A DNA stretch of 64,000 bases from Pseudoxanthomonas spadix (GCF_003703395.1 NZ_RDQN01000001.1:434001-498000), one strand, 5' to 3'. Counted from the first letter of the stretch, positions 36,487 through 47,622 are shown. Numbers and translations are program-made. Notes: generated by a model not told the origin, from the letters alone.

Positions 36487-37683
36487 ATGGACATCAACTA
36501 CACCCCCGCCGAGCTCGAATTCCGCGACCAGGTGCGCGCGTTCGTCCGCGTGGCGCTTCCCGATGACATCGCCACCAAGGTGCGACTGGGCAAGCGCCTG
36601 AGCAAGGACGACCACCAGCGTTGGCAGCGCATCCTGGCCAAACGTGGCTGGTATGCCGCCAACTGGCCAGTGGAGTACGGTGGAACCGGCTGGAGCGTGG
36701 TGCAGCGGCACATCTTCGAGGAGGAGTGCGCCGCTCACGGTGCGCCGCGCCTGGTTCCCTTCGGCGTCAACATGGTCGCCCCGGTGATCATCAAGTTCGG
36801 CACCGAGGCGCAGAAAGCGCATTACCTGCCGCGCATCCTCTCCGGTGAGGATTGGTGGTGCCAGGGCTATTCCGAGCCCGGCGCCGGCTCTGACCTGGCC
36901 AGCCTGAAAACACGCGCGGTGCGCGAGGGCGAGCACTACATCGTCAACGGCCAGAAGACCTGGACCACCCTTGGCCAGTACGCCAACATGATCTTCTGCC
37001 TGGTACGCACCGACCCGCAGGCCCAGCAACAACGCGGCATCTCCTTTCTGCTGATCGACATGGCCAGCCCCGGCATCACGGTGCGGCCGATCATCACCCT
37101 GGATGGCGAACACGAAGTCAACGAGGTGTTCTTCGACAACGTGCCGGTGCCGGTGGCCAACCTGGTGGGCGAGGAGAACCGGGGATGGACCTGCGCCAAG
37201 TACCTGCTGACCCACGAACGTACCGGTCAGGCCGGCATCGCCCAGTCCAAAGCCGCGCTGGCGCATCTCAAGCAGGTTGCCACCCGTGAGCTGCGTGGGG
37301 GTCGCCCGCTGCTGGACGATCCGCTGTTCCGTGCCCAGGTGGCCGAGGCAGAAATCCAGTTGCTGGCCATCGAGATGACCACCCTGCGCATCCTCGCCGC
37401 TGCCCAGGCCGGAGGGGCCCCGGGCGCGGAAAGCTCGATCCTGAAGATCAAGGGTTCGCAGATCCGCCAAGCCATCAGTCACCTGTTGCGCAAGGCACTC
37501 GGCGTGCATGCGCTGCCCTTGGTCGAGGAGGAGCTGGAGATCGGCCATGCCGGCCAACTGCGGCATGCCGACTACAGCGCTGCGCCCGCTGGCCAGTACT
37601 TCAACCTGCGCAAGCTGTCGATCTATGGCGGCTCCAACGAAATCCAGAACAACATCATCGCCAAGACGATTCTCGAACTCTAA
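36487..37683 (+). CDS. pimC: Pimeloyl-CoA dehydrogenase large subunit PimC
   Basis: A 398-residue acyl-CoA dehydrogenase. Marks: GWYAANWPVEYGGTGWS, GYSEPGAGSDLASL, QKTWTTLGQYANM, and the C-terminal SIYGGSNEIQNNIIAKTIL. It is followed 14 bases later by a second, diverged dehydrogenase, the arrangement of the heteromeric PimC/PimD pimeloyl-CoA dehydrogenase of R. palustris. BadI delivers pimeloyl-CoA in the same cluster, supporting the call. Electrons would go to ETF. Start ATG 36487. Confidence 0.87.
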   Translation: MDINYTPAELEFRDQVRAFVRVALPDDIATKVRLGKRLSKDDHQRWQRILAKRGWYAANWPVEYGGTGWSVVQRHIFEEECAAHGAPRLVPFGVNMVAPVIIKFGTEAQKAHYLPRILSGEDWWCQGYSEPGAGSDLASLKTRAVREGEHYIVNGQKTWTTLGQYANMIFCLVRTDPQAQQQRGISFLLIDMASPGITVRPIITLDGEHEVNEVFFDNVPVPVANLVGEENRGWTCAKYLLTHERTGQAGIAQSKAALAHLKQVATRELRGGRPLLDDPLFRAQVAEAEIQLLAIEMTTLRILAAAQAGGAPGAESSILKIKGSQIRQAISHLLRKALGVHALPLVEEELEIGHAGQLRHADYSAAPAGQYFNLRKLSIYGGSNEIQNNIIAKTILEL

Positions 37684-37697
37684 GGCAGGCCGCAGCT

Positions 37698-38840
<1,143 letters not shown>

Positions 38841-38955
38841 TGCAACAAGAGGACGGTGAGATGAAGACACGGTTCGCGAGCAGGCGCGTGGTCGACTGCA
38901 GCGTCATGATTTTCAACCAGCGCGCAGGCGCCGCTGGGCTGGAGCATGCAGGGTG

Positions 38956-40470
38956 ATGAGTGTCTTCAGACAGATCGGGGTGATCGGCAGCGGGACCATG
39001 GGCCGAGGCATTGCCCAGCTGTTCGCCAGTGCCGGCGTCCAGGTGCTGCTGCATGACAGCCGCAGCGAGGCCACTGAACAGGCGCTGGCGCACAACCGCC
39101 AGATGCTGGAGCGGGCGGCGGCCAAGGGCACGCTGAGCGCCGAGGCGTTGGCCGACGCCCTGGCGTGCATGCGCCCGGCGCATACCCTGGGCGAACTGGC
39201 CGGCTGCGACCTTCTGATCGAGGCCATCGTCGAGAATCTCGACGCCAAACAGGCATTGTTCCGCCAGTTGGAAACCCTGGTCAGCGCCGAGGCGGTGCTG
39301 GCCAGCAATACCTCATCGCTGTCGATCAGCCTGATCGCCAGTGCTTGCGAGCGGCCCGAACGGGTCGCCGGCTTTCATTTCTTCAACCCGGTGCCGTTGA
39401 TGAAGATCGTCGAGGTGGTGCGCGGCGAGCGCACCGACCCGGTGGTGATCGAACGGTTGTCGGCACTGGCCCAGGCTGCCGGGCACAGCGCCGCGGTCAC
39501 TCCGGACTCGCCCGGTTTCCTGGTCAACCATGCCGGTCGCGCCTATGGCCCGGAGGCGCTGCGCATCCTTGGCGAGGGCATCGCCACGCCCGCGCAGATC
39601 GACCGCATCCTCAAGGACAGCCTGGGCTTTCGCATGGGGCCCTTCGAGCTGTTCGACCTGGTGGGTCTGGACGTCTCCCAGGCGGTGATGGAGTCGATCT
39701 ATGCGCAGTTCTATCAGGAGCCACGCTTTACCCCTTCGGCGCTGGTGCCGCCCCGCGTGGCCAGTGGGCTGCTCGGACGCAAGCGCGGGCAGGGGTTCTA
39801 TCGCTATGCCGAGGGCAGGGCGCTGCAGGAGGCGCTCGCGGAGCCTGCGCCAGTCACGATCGATCGGCCATTCTGGCTCGACTGTCAGGATGCGAAGGTT
39901 CGTCAACGGGTGGCCGATGTGCTGGCCACCGCCGCGGTCGTACTGGAACAAGCCGAACGGCCCTCGGCAGAAGCGATCTGCCTGGTGACCCCGCTGGGCG
40001 AGGACGCCAGCAGCGTGATCGCCCGCAAGCAGCTGCCCCCGGCACGCAGCCTGGCCCTGGAAACCTTCGCAGGCCTGGACACACGCCGCGTGCTGATGCG
40101 CCAACCGGGCCTGGATGCCACCGTGCTGGCGCAGGCGCGCCAGGCGCTGGGGGCCGATGGCGTGCCGGTGGAAGTGATCAATGATTCGCCCGGTTTCATC
40201 GCCCAGCGGGTGCTTGCCGGGATCGTCAACCTGGGCTGCGAGATCGCCCAGCGACGGATCGCCGACCCCGCCAGCCTGGATCGCGCGGTGCGACTGGCGC
40301 TGGGCTATCCGCACGGGCCGCTGGGCTTTGGCGACCATTACGGGGCATCCAGGATCATGCAGATCCTGCACCAGTTGCATGACCTGTATCAGGAGCCACG
40401 CTATCGGATCAGTCCCTGGCTGCGCCGCCGCGTACAGCTCGGCCTGCCCCTGACCACGCCCGAAGAATGA
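38956..40470 (+). CDS. 3-hydroxyacyl-CoA dehydrogenase (PaaH/PimE-like)
   Basis: A 504-residue NAD-dependent dehydrogenase that would turn 3-hydroxypimeloyl-CoA into 3-oxopimeloyl-CoA. GSGTMGRGIAQLFASAG binds NAD; SSLSISLIA and GFHFFNPVPLMKIVEVV carry the catalytic His; two C-terminal helical domains follow (SPGFLVNHAGRAYGPEAL and SPGFIAQRVLAGIVNLGCE), as in PaaH-type proteins of similar length. ATG 38956 is preferred to GTG 38953, with GGAG at 38941. The stop overlaps the thiolase start. Confidence 0.88.
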   Translation: MSVFRQIGVIGSGTMGRGIAQLFASAGVQVLLHDSRSEATEQALAHNRQMLERAAAKGTLSAEALADALACMRPAHTLGELAGCDLLIEAIVENLDAKQALFRQLETLVSAEAVLASNTSSLSISLIASACERPERVAGFHFFNPVPLMKIVEVVRGERTDPVVIERLSALAQAAGHSAAVTPDSPGFLVNHAGRAYGPEALRILGEGIATPAQIDRILKDSLGFRMGPFELFDLVGLDVSQAVMESIYAQFYQEPRFTPSALVPPRVASGLLGRKRGQGFYRYAEGRALQEALAEPAPVTIDRPFWLDCQDAKVRQRVADVLATAAVVLEQAERPSAEAICLVTPLGEDASSVIARKQLPPARSLALETFAGLDTRRVLMRQPGLDATVLAQARQALGADGVPVEVINDSPGFIAQRVLAGIVNLGCEIAQRRIADPASLDRAVRLALGYPHGPLGFGDHYGASRIMQILHQLHDLYQEPRYRISPWLRRRVQLGLPLTTPEE

Positions 40471-41675
40471 ACATGACCGCCTATCTCTATGATGGTTTGC
40501 GCTCACCCTTCGGCCGCCATGCCGGTGCCCTGGCCGCGGTGCGTCCGGATGACCTGCTGGCCGGTGTGGTTGCTGCCCTGGTGGCACGCAACCCGTTCGC
40601 CGCGGATGACTACGAAGATGTCATCGCCGGCTGTGCCAGCCAGGCCGGCGAGGATGGGCGCAACCTGGCCCGTCATGTGGCCCTGCTCAGTGGCCTGCCG
40701 GTGGCGGTCGGTGGGCTGACGGTCAATCGTCTCTGCGGCTCGGGACTGGCTGCGCTGCTGGATGCCGCCCGCGCGGTGCGCTGTGGCGAGGGCGAGCTGT
40801 TCGTCGCCGGCGGTGCCGAGAGCATGAGCCGGGCGCCCTTCGTGGTGGCCAAGGCCGAAAGCGCCTGGTCGCGGGATTTCCGCGTGTTCGACAGCACCAT
40901 CGGCGCGCGTTTCCCCAATCCGCAGCTGGAGGCGCAGTTTGGCGCCGATACCATGCCCGAGACCGCCGACAACGTCGCCCGCGCGCTGGGGATCAGCCGC
41001 GCGCAGGCCGACACTTACGCGGCGCGCAGCCAGGCGCTGTTCGAAGCGGCGCGGCAGGCGGATTTCCTTGCCGGGGAAATCCAGCCCGTCGAGGTGCCGC
41101 AGGGACGCAAGCAGCCAGCGAAAGTCGTCGCCTGCGACGAGCATCCACGCCCGGAAAGTACCTTCGAGGCGTTGACGCGGCTCAGGCCCTTGTTCGAAGG
41201 CGGGGTGGTCACCGCCGGCAACGCCTCGGGCGTGAACGATGGTGCTGCCGCGCTGCTGGTCGGCTCGCGCGCGATCGGCGAGCGCTACCGGATCAAGCCG
41301 CGCGCGCAGATCCTGGCCGGCGCCATCGCCGGAGTCGAGCCCCGCTTGATGGGACTGGGGCCGGTGCCGGCGATTGCCAAGGTGCTCAAGCGCTGTGGCC
41401 TGGGCCTGGCCGACATGGACCTGATCGAAATCAACGAAGCCTTCGCCGCCCAGGTGCTCGGCTGCGCCCGCCAACTCGGCCTGGATTTCAACGATCCGCG
41501 GCTGAATCCCAACGGCGGTGCCATTGCCGTCGGCCACCCGCTCGGGGCTTCCGGCGCGCGCCTGGCGCTGTCTGCCATGCGCCAGCTGGAACGCACGGGC
41601 GGGCGCTACGCGCTGGTCAGCCTGTGCATCGGCCTGGGCCAGGGGATTGCCTGCATCATCGAGCGGCTCGATTAA
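40467..41675 (+). CDS. Beta-ketothiolase (3-oxopimeloyl-CoA/3-oxoadipyl-CoA type)
   Basis: A 402-residue thiolase close in style to PcaF/PaaJ. It cleaves a 3-oxoacyl-CoA with CoA, here probably 3-oxopimeloyl-CoA to glutaryl-CoA and acetyl-CoA. Catalytic residues: Cys90 (RLCGSG), His357 (GHPLGASG) and Cys387 (CIGLGQG). It overlaps the dehydrogenase gene by 4 bases. The presence of gcdH next door, which uses glutaryl-CoA, supports the C7 substrate. PcaF activity on 3-oxoadipyl-CoA is an alternative. Confidence 0.88.
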   Translation: MNMTAYLYDGLRSPFGRHAGALAAVRPDDLLAGVVAALVARNPFAADDYEDVIAGCASQAGEDGRNLARHVALLSGLPVAVGGLTVNRLCGSGLAALLDAARAVRCGEGELFVAGGAESMSRAPFVVAKAESAWSRDFRVFDSTIGARFPNPQLEAQFGADTMPETADNVARALGISRAQADTYAARSQALFEAARQADFLAGEIQPVEVPQGRKQPAKVVACDEHPRPESTFEALTRLRPLFEGGVVTAGNASGVNDGAAALLVGSRAIGERYRIKPRAQILAGAIAGVEPRLMGLGPVPAIAKVLKRCGLGLADMDLIEINEAFAAQVLGCARQLGLDFNDPRLNPNGGAIAVGHPLGASGARLALSAMRQLERTGGRYALVSLCIGLGQGIACIIERLD

Positions 41676-41704
41676 CCACACGCCACAACGCATTCGGAGG
41701 CCCC

Positions 41705-42886
41705 ATGGCCAGCAAGGCAAGCTTCAACTGGCAAGACCCGCTGCTGCTCGATCAGCAACTCACCGACGAAGAACGCATGGTGCGTGACAGCGCCCGGCGC
41801 TTCGCCGCCGACAGGCTGGCGCCGCGCGTGCTGCAGGCGTTCCGGCACGAGCAGACCGACCCGGCGATCTTCTGTGAAATGGGCGAAGCTGGCTTGCTCG
41901 GTCCGACCATTCCCGAGGCCTACGGCGGCAGCGGCCTGAATTACGTGTGCTACGGGTTGATCGCCCGTGAAGTGGAGCGCATCGATTCCGGCTTCCGCTC
42001 GATGATGAGCGTGCAGTCCTCCCTGGTGATGGTGCCGATCCACGAATTCGGCAACGAAGTCACCCGGCAGAAATACCTGCCCAGCTTGGCCAGCGGGCAA
42101 TCCATCGGCTGTTTCGGTTTGACCGAGCCAGACCACGGCTCCGACCCGGGCGCGATGATCAGCCGGGCGAAGAAGGTCGATGGCGGCTATCGCCTCAGCG
42201 GCGCCAAGATGTGGATCACCAACAGCCCCATCGCCGATGTGTTCGTGGTCTGGGCCAAGGACGATGCCGGCCAGATCCGCGGTTTCGTCCTGGAAAAGGG
42301 CTGGCAAGGCCTGTCCGCACCGGCCATCCACGGCAAGGTCGGGCTGCGCGCCTCGATCACCGGCGAGATCGTGATGGACAACGTGTTCTGCCCGGAGGAG
42401 AACGCGTTTCCGGAGGTGCGCGGCCTGCGTGGCCCGTTCACCTGTCTCAACTCCGCCCGCTACGGCATCAGCTGGGGCGCACTGGGGGCGGCCGAGGCGT
42501 GCTGGCACACCGCGCGCCAGTACACCCTGGACCGCAAGCAGTTCGGCCGTCCGCTGGCGCAAACCCAATTGATCCAGAAGAAGCTGGCCGACATGCAGAC
42601 CGAAATCACCCTGGGCCTGCAAGGGTGCCTGCGCCTGGGGCGGATGAAGGACGAAGGCACCGCCGCGGTCGAAATCACCTCGATCATGAAGCGCAACAGC
42701 TGCGGCAAGGCGCTGGACATCGCCCGCATGGCGCGCGACATGCTGGGCGGCAATGGCATCAGCGACGAATTCGGCGTGGCCCGCCACCTGGTCAACCTGG
42801 AAGTGGTCAACACCTACGAGGGGACGCACGACGTACATGCGCTGATCCTTGGTCGGGCACAGACAGGATTGCAGGCATTCTTTTGA
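41705..42886 (+). CDS. gcdH: Glutaryl-CoA dehydrogenase
   Basis: GcdH oxidatively decarboxylates glutaryl-CoA to crotonyl-CoA, feeding central beta-oxidation. The 393-residue protein has the catalytic base Glu372 in [17 protein letters not shown] and the typical [15 protein letters not shown] loop, followed by [27 protein letters not shown] site lies at 41696-41700. It closes the + strand operon of cluster B and is the logical last step after the thiolase. Confidence 0.94.
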   Translation: MASKASFNWQDPLLLDQQLTDEERMVRDSARRFAADRLAPRVLQAFRHEQTDPAIFCEMGEAGLLGPTIPEAYGGSGLNYVCYGLIAREVERIDSGFRSMMSVQSSLVMVPIHEFGNEVTRQKYLPSLASGQSIGCFGLTEPDHGSDPGAMISRAKKVDGGYRLSGAKMWITNSPIADVFVVWAKDDAGQIRGFVLEKGWQGLSAPAIHGKVGLRASITGEIVMDNVFCPEENAFPEVRGLRGPFTCLNSARYGISWGALGAAEACWHTARQYTLDRKQFGRPLAQTQLIQKKLADMQTEITLGLQGCLRLGRMKDEGTAAVEITSIMKRNSCGKALDIARMARDMLGGNGISDEFGVARHLVNLEVVNTYEGTHDVHALILGRAQTGLQAFF

Positions 42887-42994
42887 GGGTGACGGCCAAG
42901 CGCGAGGTTCCGATGCAGGGCCGCGCGCGCGGCGTCGACTTCAGCCTGGCCGGGCTTCATCGCGTGCCGATCAGGCGGTTGTCGCTTTCGAAAG

Positions 42995-43426
42995 CTAAAG
43001 GGTCAGCCCGATGGCAGCCAGCCCCGCTTGCGCGCAGGCCTCATCCTGCGCCTCCGAGCCCCCGGAGACCCCGATGCCGCCAATGCGCTGGTCGGCCTGC
43101 TTGATCGGCAGGCCACCGCCAAAGACCACAAACCGGGGCCGGCGCACGATGCCTTCGCGCACTGCCACCGATTCCTGCTGCAACGCCGCATGCCAGTGGC
43201 TGGTCGGCAGGCCAAAACTGGCCGCCGTGTAGGCCTTGTCGATGGCAATATCGATCGAATGCAGGAACGCGCCGGGCATGCGCAGGAACGCCGCCAGATT
43301 GCCGCCGGTATCGACCACCGCGATGTTGACGCGGATTCCCAGGCTGTCGGCATGCTGCGCAGCAGCATGCACCGCCGTGGTCGCGGCTTCCCAGCCGATC
43401 ACCGATTGCGCAACAGCGACCTGCAT
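42995..43426 (-). CDS. DUF336/HbpS-like small protein of a catechol meta-pathway
   Basis: A 143-residue protein of the HbpS/GlcG (DUF336) family: AVVDTGGNLAAFLRMPGAFLHSIDIAIDKAYTAASFG and FGGGLPIKQADQRIGGIGVSGG are its marks. Such genes recur beside catechol 2,3-dioxygenase in naphthalene/phenol meta-pathways (NahX, for example), with a suggested heme- or enzyme-protecting role. The start ATG (43426) overlaps the stop of a 64-codon frame upstream (TGATG). Transcription is toward gcdH, convergent with cluster B. Confidence 0.82.
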   Translation of the reverse strand: MQVAVAQSVIGWEAATTAVHAAAQHADSLGIRVNIAVVDTGGNLAAFLRMPGAFLHSIDIAIDKAYTAASFGLPTSHWHAALQQESVAVREGIVRRPRFVVFGGGLPIKQADQRIGGIGVSGGSEAQDEACAQAGLAAIGLTL

Positions 43427-43620
43427 CAGCGCACCCCACCCGGAAAAACGCCCTCGCGCTGGCGCTCGCGGCCAGGGTACAAACCATCGGTCATTGCCAT
43501 GCTCAAGGTCTCCAGTTCCGGATTGGGAGAGGGAACGCCTGCCGGTCCAGCGCTGGCTGATTTCGCCGACGCTGATGGTCGCTTGTGGCACCAGAGGATA
43601 CACACCAGGCAGCGCACCAT
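43426..43620 (-). CDS. Possible small ORF or gene remnant between catechol dioxygenase and DUF336
   Basis: A 64-codon frame ending NPELETLSMAMTDGLYPGRERQREG...GGVR, whose TGA overlaps the DUF336 ATG as TGATG, the layout of coupled genes. I do not recognise the product. It may be the surviving end of a gene once lying between the catechol dioxygenase and DUF336 genes, or chance. The rest of the ~380-base gap (43427-43806) holds only the catechol dioxygenase terminator. Confidence 0.3.
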   Translation of the reverse strand: MVRCLVCILWCHKRPSASAKSASAGPAGVPSPNPELETLSMAMTDGLYPGRERQREGVFPGGVR

Positions 43621-43760
43621 GCAGTACGTCGTTCACGCTGCGCCTGGAACTGCGCGGTCTTGGCGCCATGCCGGCCGATGCCGTAAATATGGTAATTGCA
43701 GTCAGAAAAAATTCTTCATGGCCTGCGAAGCCCAAGACATTCTAGGCAGAATAAAGATCA

Positions 43761-43784
43761 GCCGCGCCCAAGCTGGGGCGCGGC
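43761..43784 (-). terminator. Hairpin downstream of catechol 2,3-dioxygenase
   Basis: GCCGCGCCC (43761-43769) pairs with GGGCGCGGC (43776-43784) over a 6-base loop, 9 perfect pairs. On the - strand it is followed by a modest T-rich stretch (GATCTTTATT). A likely terminator of the dioxygenase gene, not a textbook one. Confidence 0.65.
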
Positions 43785-43806
43785 GTAATGAGCCCCATTC
43801 GATGGA

Positions 43807-44751
43807 TCAGGTGTATACCTCAGTGAAGGAAGCTACCATCTCACCCGTGTGATAAAAAATACCGCGGCCCATGTGGGACTCATCCCAGGTGGTGACCGGG
43901 CGGTCGCGCTGCGCCAGGTAGCCCAAGCCGGCAAAGGTTTCATTGCGGTTGCCACTCGGATCGAAGAAATAAATGGTCTCACCGCGGGTGATGCCGTGGC
44001 GTGTCGGTGGCACGTCGATCTTGGTCTTGGTCTTGGCCATCACGTCGGCCGACTTCAGGATGTCATGCCACGAGTCCAGAAAGAAGGCAATGTGGTGCAG
44101 CCCCATGTGCGGACCTGCCACAAAAGCAATGTCGTGTGGCGTGGTGGTGCGCGCCAGCCAGGTTGCGGCCTGCATGTCGCCATTGGGACCTACCAGGACC
44201 TGCTCGGTCAGGAAAAAGTCCAGCACCTCAACGACAAACCTGGTGTTTTCCGCCACCTTGTTGACACCCGTTTCCGGGTTCATCTCGCACATCAACAGGC
44301 AATGGTCGAGCCAGTGGGCACCCGCGCCCTTGATGTTGTCCGGCCACGGGTCCGGATTGCTGGTGCCGACCTCGGTCCCCACGTACTCCTTCATGGCATA
44401 CAGGCGCATTTCGTGGCCGCTGGGCAGGTTGAACTGCAGCATGCGACCGGTGGACGGCAAGTTTCCTTCTTCGAGAATGGTGGTCGTGACACCGGAGGCT
44501 TCGATTTTCCTTTGCAAGTCGTCAAGGTCGCTGTCTTTTTCGACTTTGTAAGCGACGTGGTTGATGCCGGCCTGATCGGAAGGCGTCAGGATCAGGGAAT
44601 ATTTGTCCCACTCGTCCCAGCATTTGAGGTACACGTTGCCGTGTTTGTCCGCCATCATTTTCTTCATGCCCAGCACGTTTTCATAGTGTTTCAGTGCGGC
44701 TGCCATGTCCATCACTTTGATGCTGACGTGACCAATGCGCATAATGCCCAT
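43807..44751 (-). CDS. Catechol 2,3-dioxygenase
   Basis: A 314-residue extradiol dioxygenase cleaving catechol (or methylcatechol) to 2-hydroxymuconic semialdehyde. Two VOC domains; iron ligands His150 (WLDHC), His220 ([10 protein letters not shown]; His219 is adjacent) and Glu271 (NRNETFAG), matching XylE-type positions. It looks most like the betaproteobacterial TbuE-type subgroup. The gene and its upstream DNA are visibly AT-richer than neighbours, suggesting separate acquisition. No semialdehyde dehydrogenase or hydrolase of a meta-operon accompanies it here; only the DUF336 gene does. Confidence 0.95.
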   Translation of the reverse strand: MGIMRIGHVSIKVMDMAAALKHYENVLGMKKMMADKHGNVYLKCWDEWDKYSLILTPSDQAGINHVAYKVEKDSDLDDLQRKIEASGVTTTILEEGNLPSTGRMLQFNLPSGHEMRLYAMKEYVGTEVGTSNPDPWPDNIKGAGAHWLDHCLLMCEMNPETGVNKVAENTRFVVEVLDFFLTEQVLVGPNGDMQAATWLARTTTPHDIAFVAGPHMGLHHIAFFLDSWHDILKSADVMAKTKTKIDVPPTRHGITRGETIYFFDPSGNRNETFAGLGYLAQRDRPVTTWDESHMGRGIFYHTGEMVASFTEVYT

Positions 44752-45230
44752 CGCTATCTCCAGGTGATCGAAAATTGGAAAAAAGCAGGTGCTTGCCGTG
44801 CGGGGGACGTTCTTATGGGGCCGATTTTAGATCTACCCTTTCATCTCGAGCAAAACGGCGTTGACCTGATCGTACTGCTCCGCGCTATATTTTGGTCTGC
44901 AAATGTTGCAAACCAGTGCCTCCTTGGATTTGGCCGATTCCGCGTCAGGTCTCCGCAGGTTACGCTGTGATTTGATAACACGAAGCGAATCCACTTATGG
45001 CAAGGAACAGTAAATTCTTGCTGGCCGATGATGCTGCGGCGCTGTGCCATTCGGTGGACTCCTTTTTGTCCAGAGCCAAAGCACCTGGGGTCCTGTGTCG
45101 AAAACATACCAAGTGGTTGGTATCTAGGATACAGGATGGAGCGTCAGCGGTGTCAAGCTATTTTTTTGAGTCTCCTAAATTTTTAAGAAAAACTTATAAA
45201 TCATATGGTTATGAAGGTTCCGCGGACGGG
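44752..45230. other. AT-rich non-coding stretch upstream of catechol dioxygenase
   Basis: About 480 bases that are clearly AT-richer than the rest, ending abruptly near 45215-45230 where high-GC DNA resumes. I see no recognisable gene; the open frames (for example 44997-45275 on +) match nothing I know. It should hold the promoter of the catechol dioxygenase and contains the operator-like repeats at 45106-45132. Confidence 0.5.
45106..45132. promoter_or_regulatory. Overlapping inverted repeats, operator-like
   Basis: ATACCAA-GTGG-TTGGTAT (45106-45123) has perfect 7-base arms, and GTATC-TAG-GATAC (45120-45132) overlaps it. TetR- or GntR-type repressors bind such sites. No regulator gene is adjacent, so its partner may have been lost when this segment was inserted. 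Confidence 0.45.
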
Positions 45231-45400
45231 TGTGCACTGCCGCATCGACGTCAGCCAATTGCGGCGACCTTGTAACGACCCCGGGAAGGACGCCGCGGCC
45301 GTGCGTGGGCGCGCGGTCCCTGCAGGCGATCATTTGGATGCGCGTACTGGCCGCTGGGCGATCCGCAGGCTTCGGTGCTAGCCTGCGCGCCTGTCTTCCT

Positions 45401-45487
45401 GCCCGGATGGCGAAACTGGTAGACGCATCGGACTTAAAATCCGCCGGGAGCAATCCCTTGCCGGTTCGATTCCGGCTCCGGGCACCA
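45401..45487 (+). tRNA. tRNA-Leu (anticodon UAA)
   Basis: An 87-base class II tRNA with long variable arm and encoded CCA. Acceptor arms GCCCGGA/TCCGGGC; the anticodon loop CTTAAAA carries anticodon UAA. TGCTAGCCT about 25 bases upstream may be part of its promoter. In E. coli the equivalent leuZ directly follows glyW-cysT behind pgsA; here it is ~37 kb away. Confidence 0.97.
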
Positions 45488-45629
45488 CTGCAAGGCCTCG
45501 CCGCCGTCCGCCGATCCACACTGCCTGGCCGGGAATGCGGGGCCTCGTGGCAGATGCAGAAACGGTTTGACCGGATCGGCCAAGGCCATTACCATTTGCG
45601 CCCCGATCGGGCCTGAGCGCCGGCATCGC

Positions 45630-45704
45630 GGGCGGTTAGCTCAGCGGTAGAGCATTGCCTTCACACGGCAAGGGTCGCAGGTTCGATCCCTGCACCGCCC
45701 ACCA
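45630..45704 (+). tRNA. tRNA-Val (anticodon CAC)
   Basis: A 75-base tRNA with encoded CCA: acceptor arms GGGCGGT/ACCGCCC, anticodon stem TTGCC/GGCAA, loop TTCACAC giving anticodon CAC. It follows tRNA-Leu by 142 bases. Confidence 0.96.
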
Positions 45705-45955
45705 TCATATTCTGAGTGTCAGGATCGACAGGGCCATGCCGTGACGCGTGGCCTTTTTCGTTCGCGCCGCACCCGCGCTGAACGGCCTCGGCTCCATGCT
45801 GCCAGTTGCGGGCCAGCAGGCGACCTGCGTTGACCGGCACTGTGGCATGCGAGCGCAGGCGCCGGTTGCGCGGTGGCACAATCGAAGGGCCGCCGCTGCG
45901 TCGCACGAGGCGATGACGGCGCGGTCTTTTTCCTACCGCACACGAGGCAATCGAC

Positions 45956-46690
45956 ATGGCAGTTCCCGAAAAGATCGCACTGGTCACCGGCGCCACCCGC
46001 GGCATCGGCACCGAAACCGTGCGCCAGCTGGCCCAGGCCGGCGTGCACACCTACCTGGCCGGTCGCGATGCGGCGCGCACCAAGGCGGTGGCCAAGACGC
46101 TGCAGGACCAAGGCCTGAGCGTGGAGCCGATCACGCTGGAGGTGACCGACAGCGCCAGCATCGCCGCAGCCGTGGCCAGGGTGCAGGCCGAACACGGTCG
46201 CCTGGACATCCTGGTCAACAACGCCGGCATCCTGGTCGATGATCCAGGCAAGGCGCCGTCCGCCCAGACCCTGGACGCCTGGCGCACGACTTACGACACC
46301 AATGTGTTCGCCGTGGTCGAAGTGACTCAGGCGTTCCTGCCGCTGCTCATGGCGTCCAAGGCCGCGCGCATCGTCAACGTCTCCAGCCAGCTGGGTTCGT
46401 TCGGCCTGCATGTCGATCCGTCCTCGCCGATCTACAACGTCAAGATCCCGGCCTACGACACTTCCAAGAGCGCGGTCAATGCCTGGACCGTGCACCTGGC
46501 CTACGAACTGCGCGACACCCCGCACAAGGTCAACGCGATCCATCCCGGTTACGTCAGGACCGAGATGAATGGTGGCCACGGCGACCTCGACCTGGCCACC
46601 GGCGCCAGGAGCAGCGTGCAGATGGCCTTGCTGGAGGCCGACGGCCCCAACGGCAGCTTCACTCACCTGGGCAAAGCGCTGCCCTGGTGA
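45956..46690 (+). CDS. Short-chain dehydrogenase/reductase
   Basis: A 244-residue SDR of the carbonyl reductase-like type. TGATRGIG (NADP-binding), NNAGI, catalytic Ser in VNVSSQ and Tyr/Lys in YDTSK are present; an insert between the Ser and Tyr (LHVDPSSPIYNVKIPA) is longer than in classical members, as in plant salutaridine/menthone-type carbonyl reductases. GAGG at 45944-45947 supports the ATG. Substrate unknown; it stands alone between tRNA-Val and wrbA. Confidence 0.87.
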   Translation: MAVPEKIALVTGATRGIGTETVRQLAQAGVHTYLAGRDAARTKAVAKTLQDQGLSVEPITLEVTDSASIAAAVARVQAEHGRLDILVNNAGILVDDPGKAPSAQTLDAWRTTYDTNVFAVVEVTQAFLPLLMASKAARIVNVSSQLGSFGLHVDPSSPIYNVKIPAYDTSKSAVNAWTVHLAYELRDTPHKVNAIHPGYVRTEMNGGHGDLDLATGARSSVQMALLEADGPNGSFTHLGKALPW

Positions 46691-46921
46691 AGCGGGGCGG
46701 GGGATGACGGCCGGCCTGGTTCAACGACCGGGTCCTGCCGGCGCACGCCGCGGGTCGACCGGCGCCGGTGCCAGGGTGCGCGCCCACGACTGCCAGCGGC
46801 GGCACTGGAGGTCGCCTGCCCTGATCGTGCGCGTACCGATGGACGCCTGCAGCCGGGTCCGCTTGCAGAAGCTGATCGAGAGCCGGGCCATGCCCGGCTT
46901 CTTCCTGTGGCCAGCGCAAGG

Positions 46922-47521
46922 TCAGCCGTGCAGTTTGATGGCGACCTCCGCCACCCGCCTGCCCTGGTAGCGCGCGCCGTCCAGGTCGGTCTTCGAGGGT
47001 TGGCGTGAGCCGTCGCCGCCAGCCAGCGTGGTGGCGCCATACGGCGCGCCGCCGACCACTTCGTCCAGCGTCGTCATTGCCTGGAAGCCGTAGTCCAGCC
47101 CGACGATCACCAGGCCGAAGTGCATCAGGTTGGTGATGATCGAAAACAGCGTGGTTTCCTGGCCGCCGTGCTGGGTGGCGGTAGAGGTGAACGCGCCGCC
47201 GACCTTGCCGTTCAGTGCGCCCTTGGCCCACAGCCCGCCGGCCTGGTCCAGGAAGTTGGCCATCTGCGAGGCCATGCGCCCGAAGCGGGTGCCGACGCCG
47301 ACGATGATCGCGTCGTAGTCGGCCAGCTCCTCGACCTTGGCGATCGGCGCGGCCTGGTCCAGCTTGTAGTGCGAGGCCTTGGCCACCTCCTGCGGCACCA
47401 GTTCCGGCACGCGCTTGATGTCCACGGTGGCACCGGCGGCGCGCGCGCCTTCGGCCACCGCGCCGGCCATGGTTTCGATGTGCCCGTAGGCGGAGTAATA
47501 CAGGACGAGGACCTTGGCCAT
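46922..47521 (-). CDS. wrbA: NAD(P)H:quinone oxidoreductase WrbA
   Basis: A 199-residue flavodoxin-fold FMN protein reducing quinones by two electrons, protecting from oxidative stress. Landmarks: [14 protein letters not shown] (FMN phosphate loop), [17 protein letters not shown], and QHGGQETTL with [14 protein letters not shown]. Length is typical of WrbA. The start is ATG 47521; a longer open frame upstream belongs to the antisense of the TonB receptor gene. It is the downstream neighbour of the receptor on the same strand, 101 bases apart. Confidence 0.93.
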   Translation of the reverse strand: MAKVLVLYYSAYGHIETMAGAVAEGARAAGATVDIKRVPELVPQEVAKASHYKLDQAAPIAKVEELADYDAIIVGVGTRFGRMASQMANFLDQAGGLWAKGALNGKVGGAFTSTATQHGGQETTLFSIITNLMHFGLVIVGLDYGFQAMTTLDEVVGGAPYGATTLAGGDGSRQPSKTDLDGARYQGRRVAEVAIKLHG

Positions 47522-47622
47522 GTGCGCAGCTCCGGGATGAGAAGGGACCCTGGAGCTTAGCCCGGCCGCCGCGCACGTCGTGTCACGGCGATGTTGCCGT
47601 GCATGGGATGCCAGCTGCCCAC

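Noticed and set aside
44997..45275. 92-codon + strand frame in the AT-rich stretch
   Set aside because: It runs across the composition boundary into high-GC DNA, has no recognisable motif and no good ribosome site.
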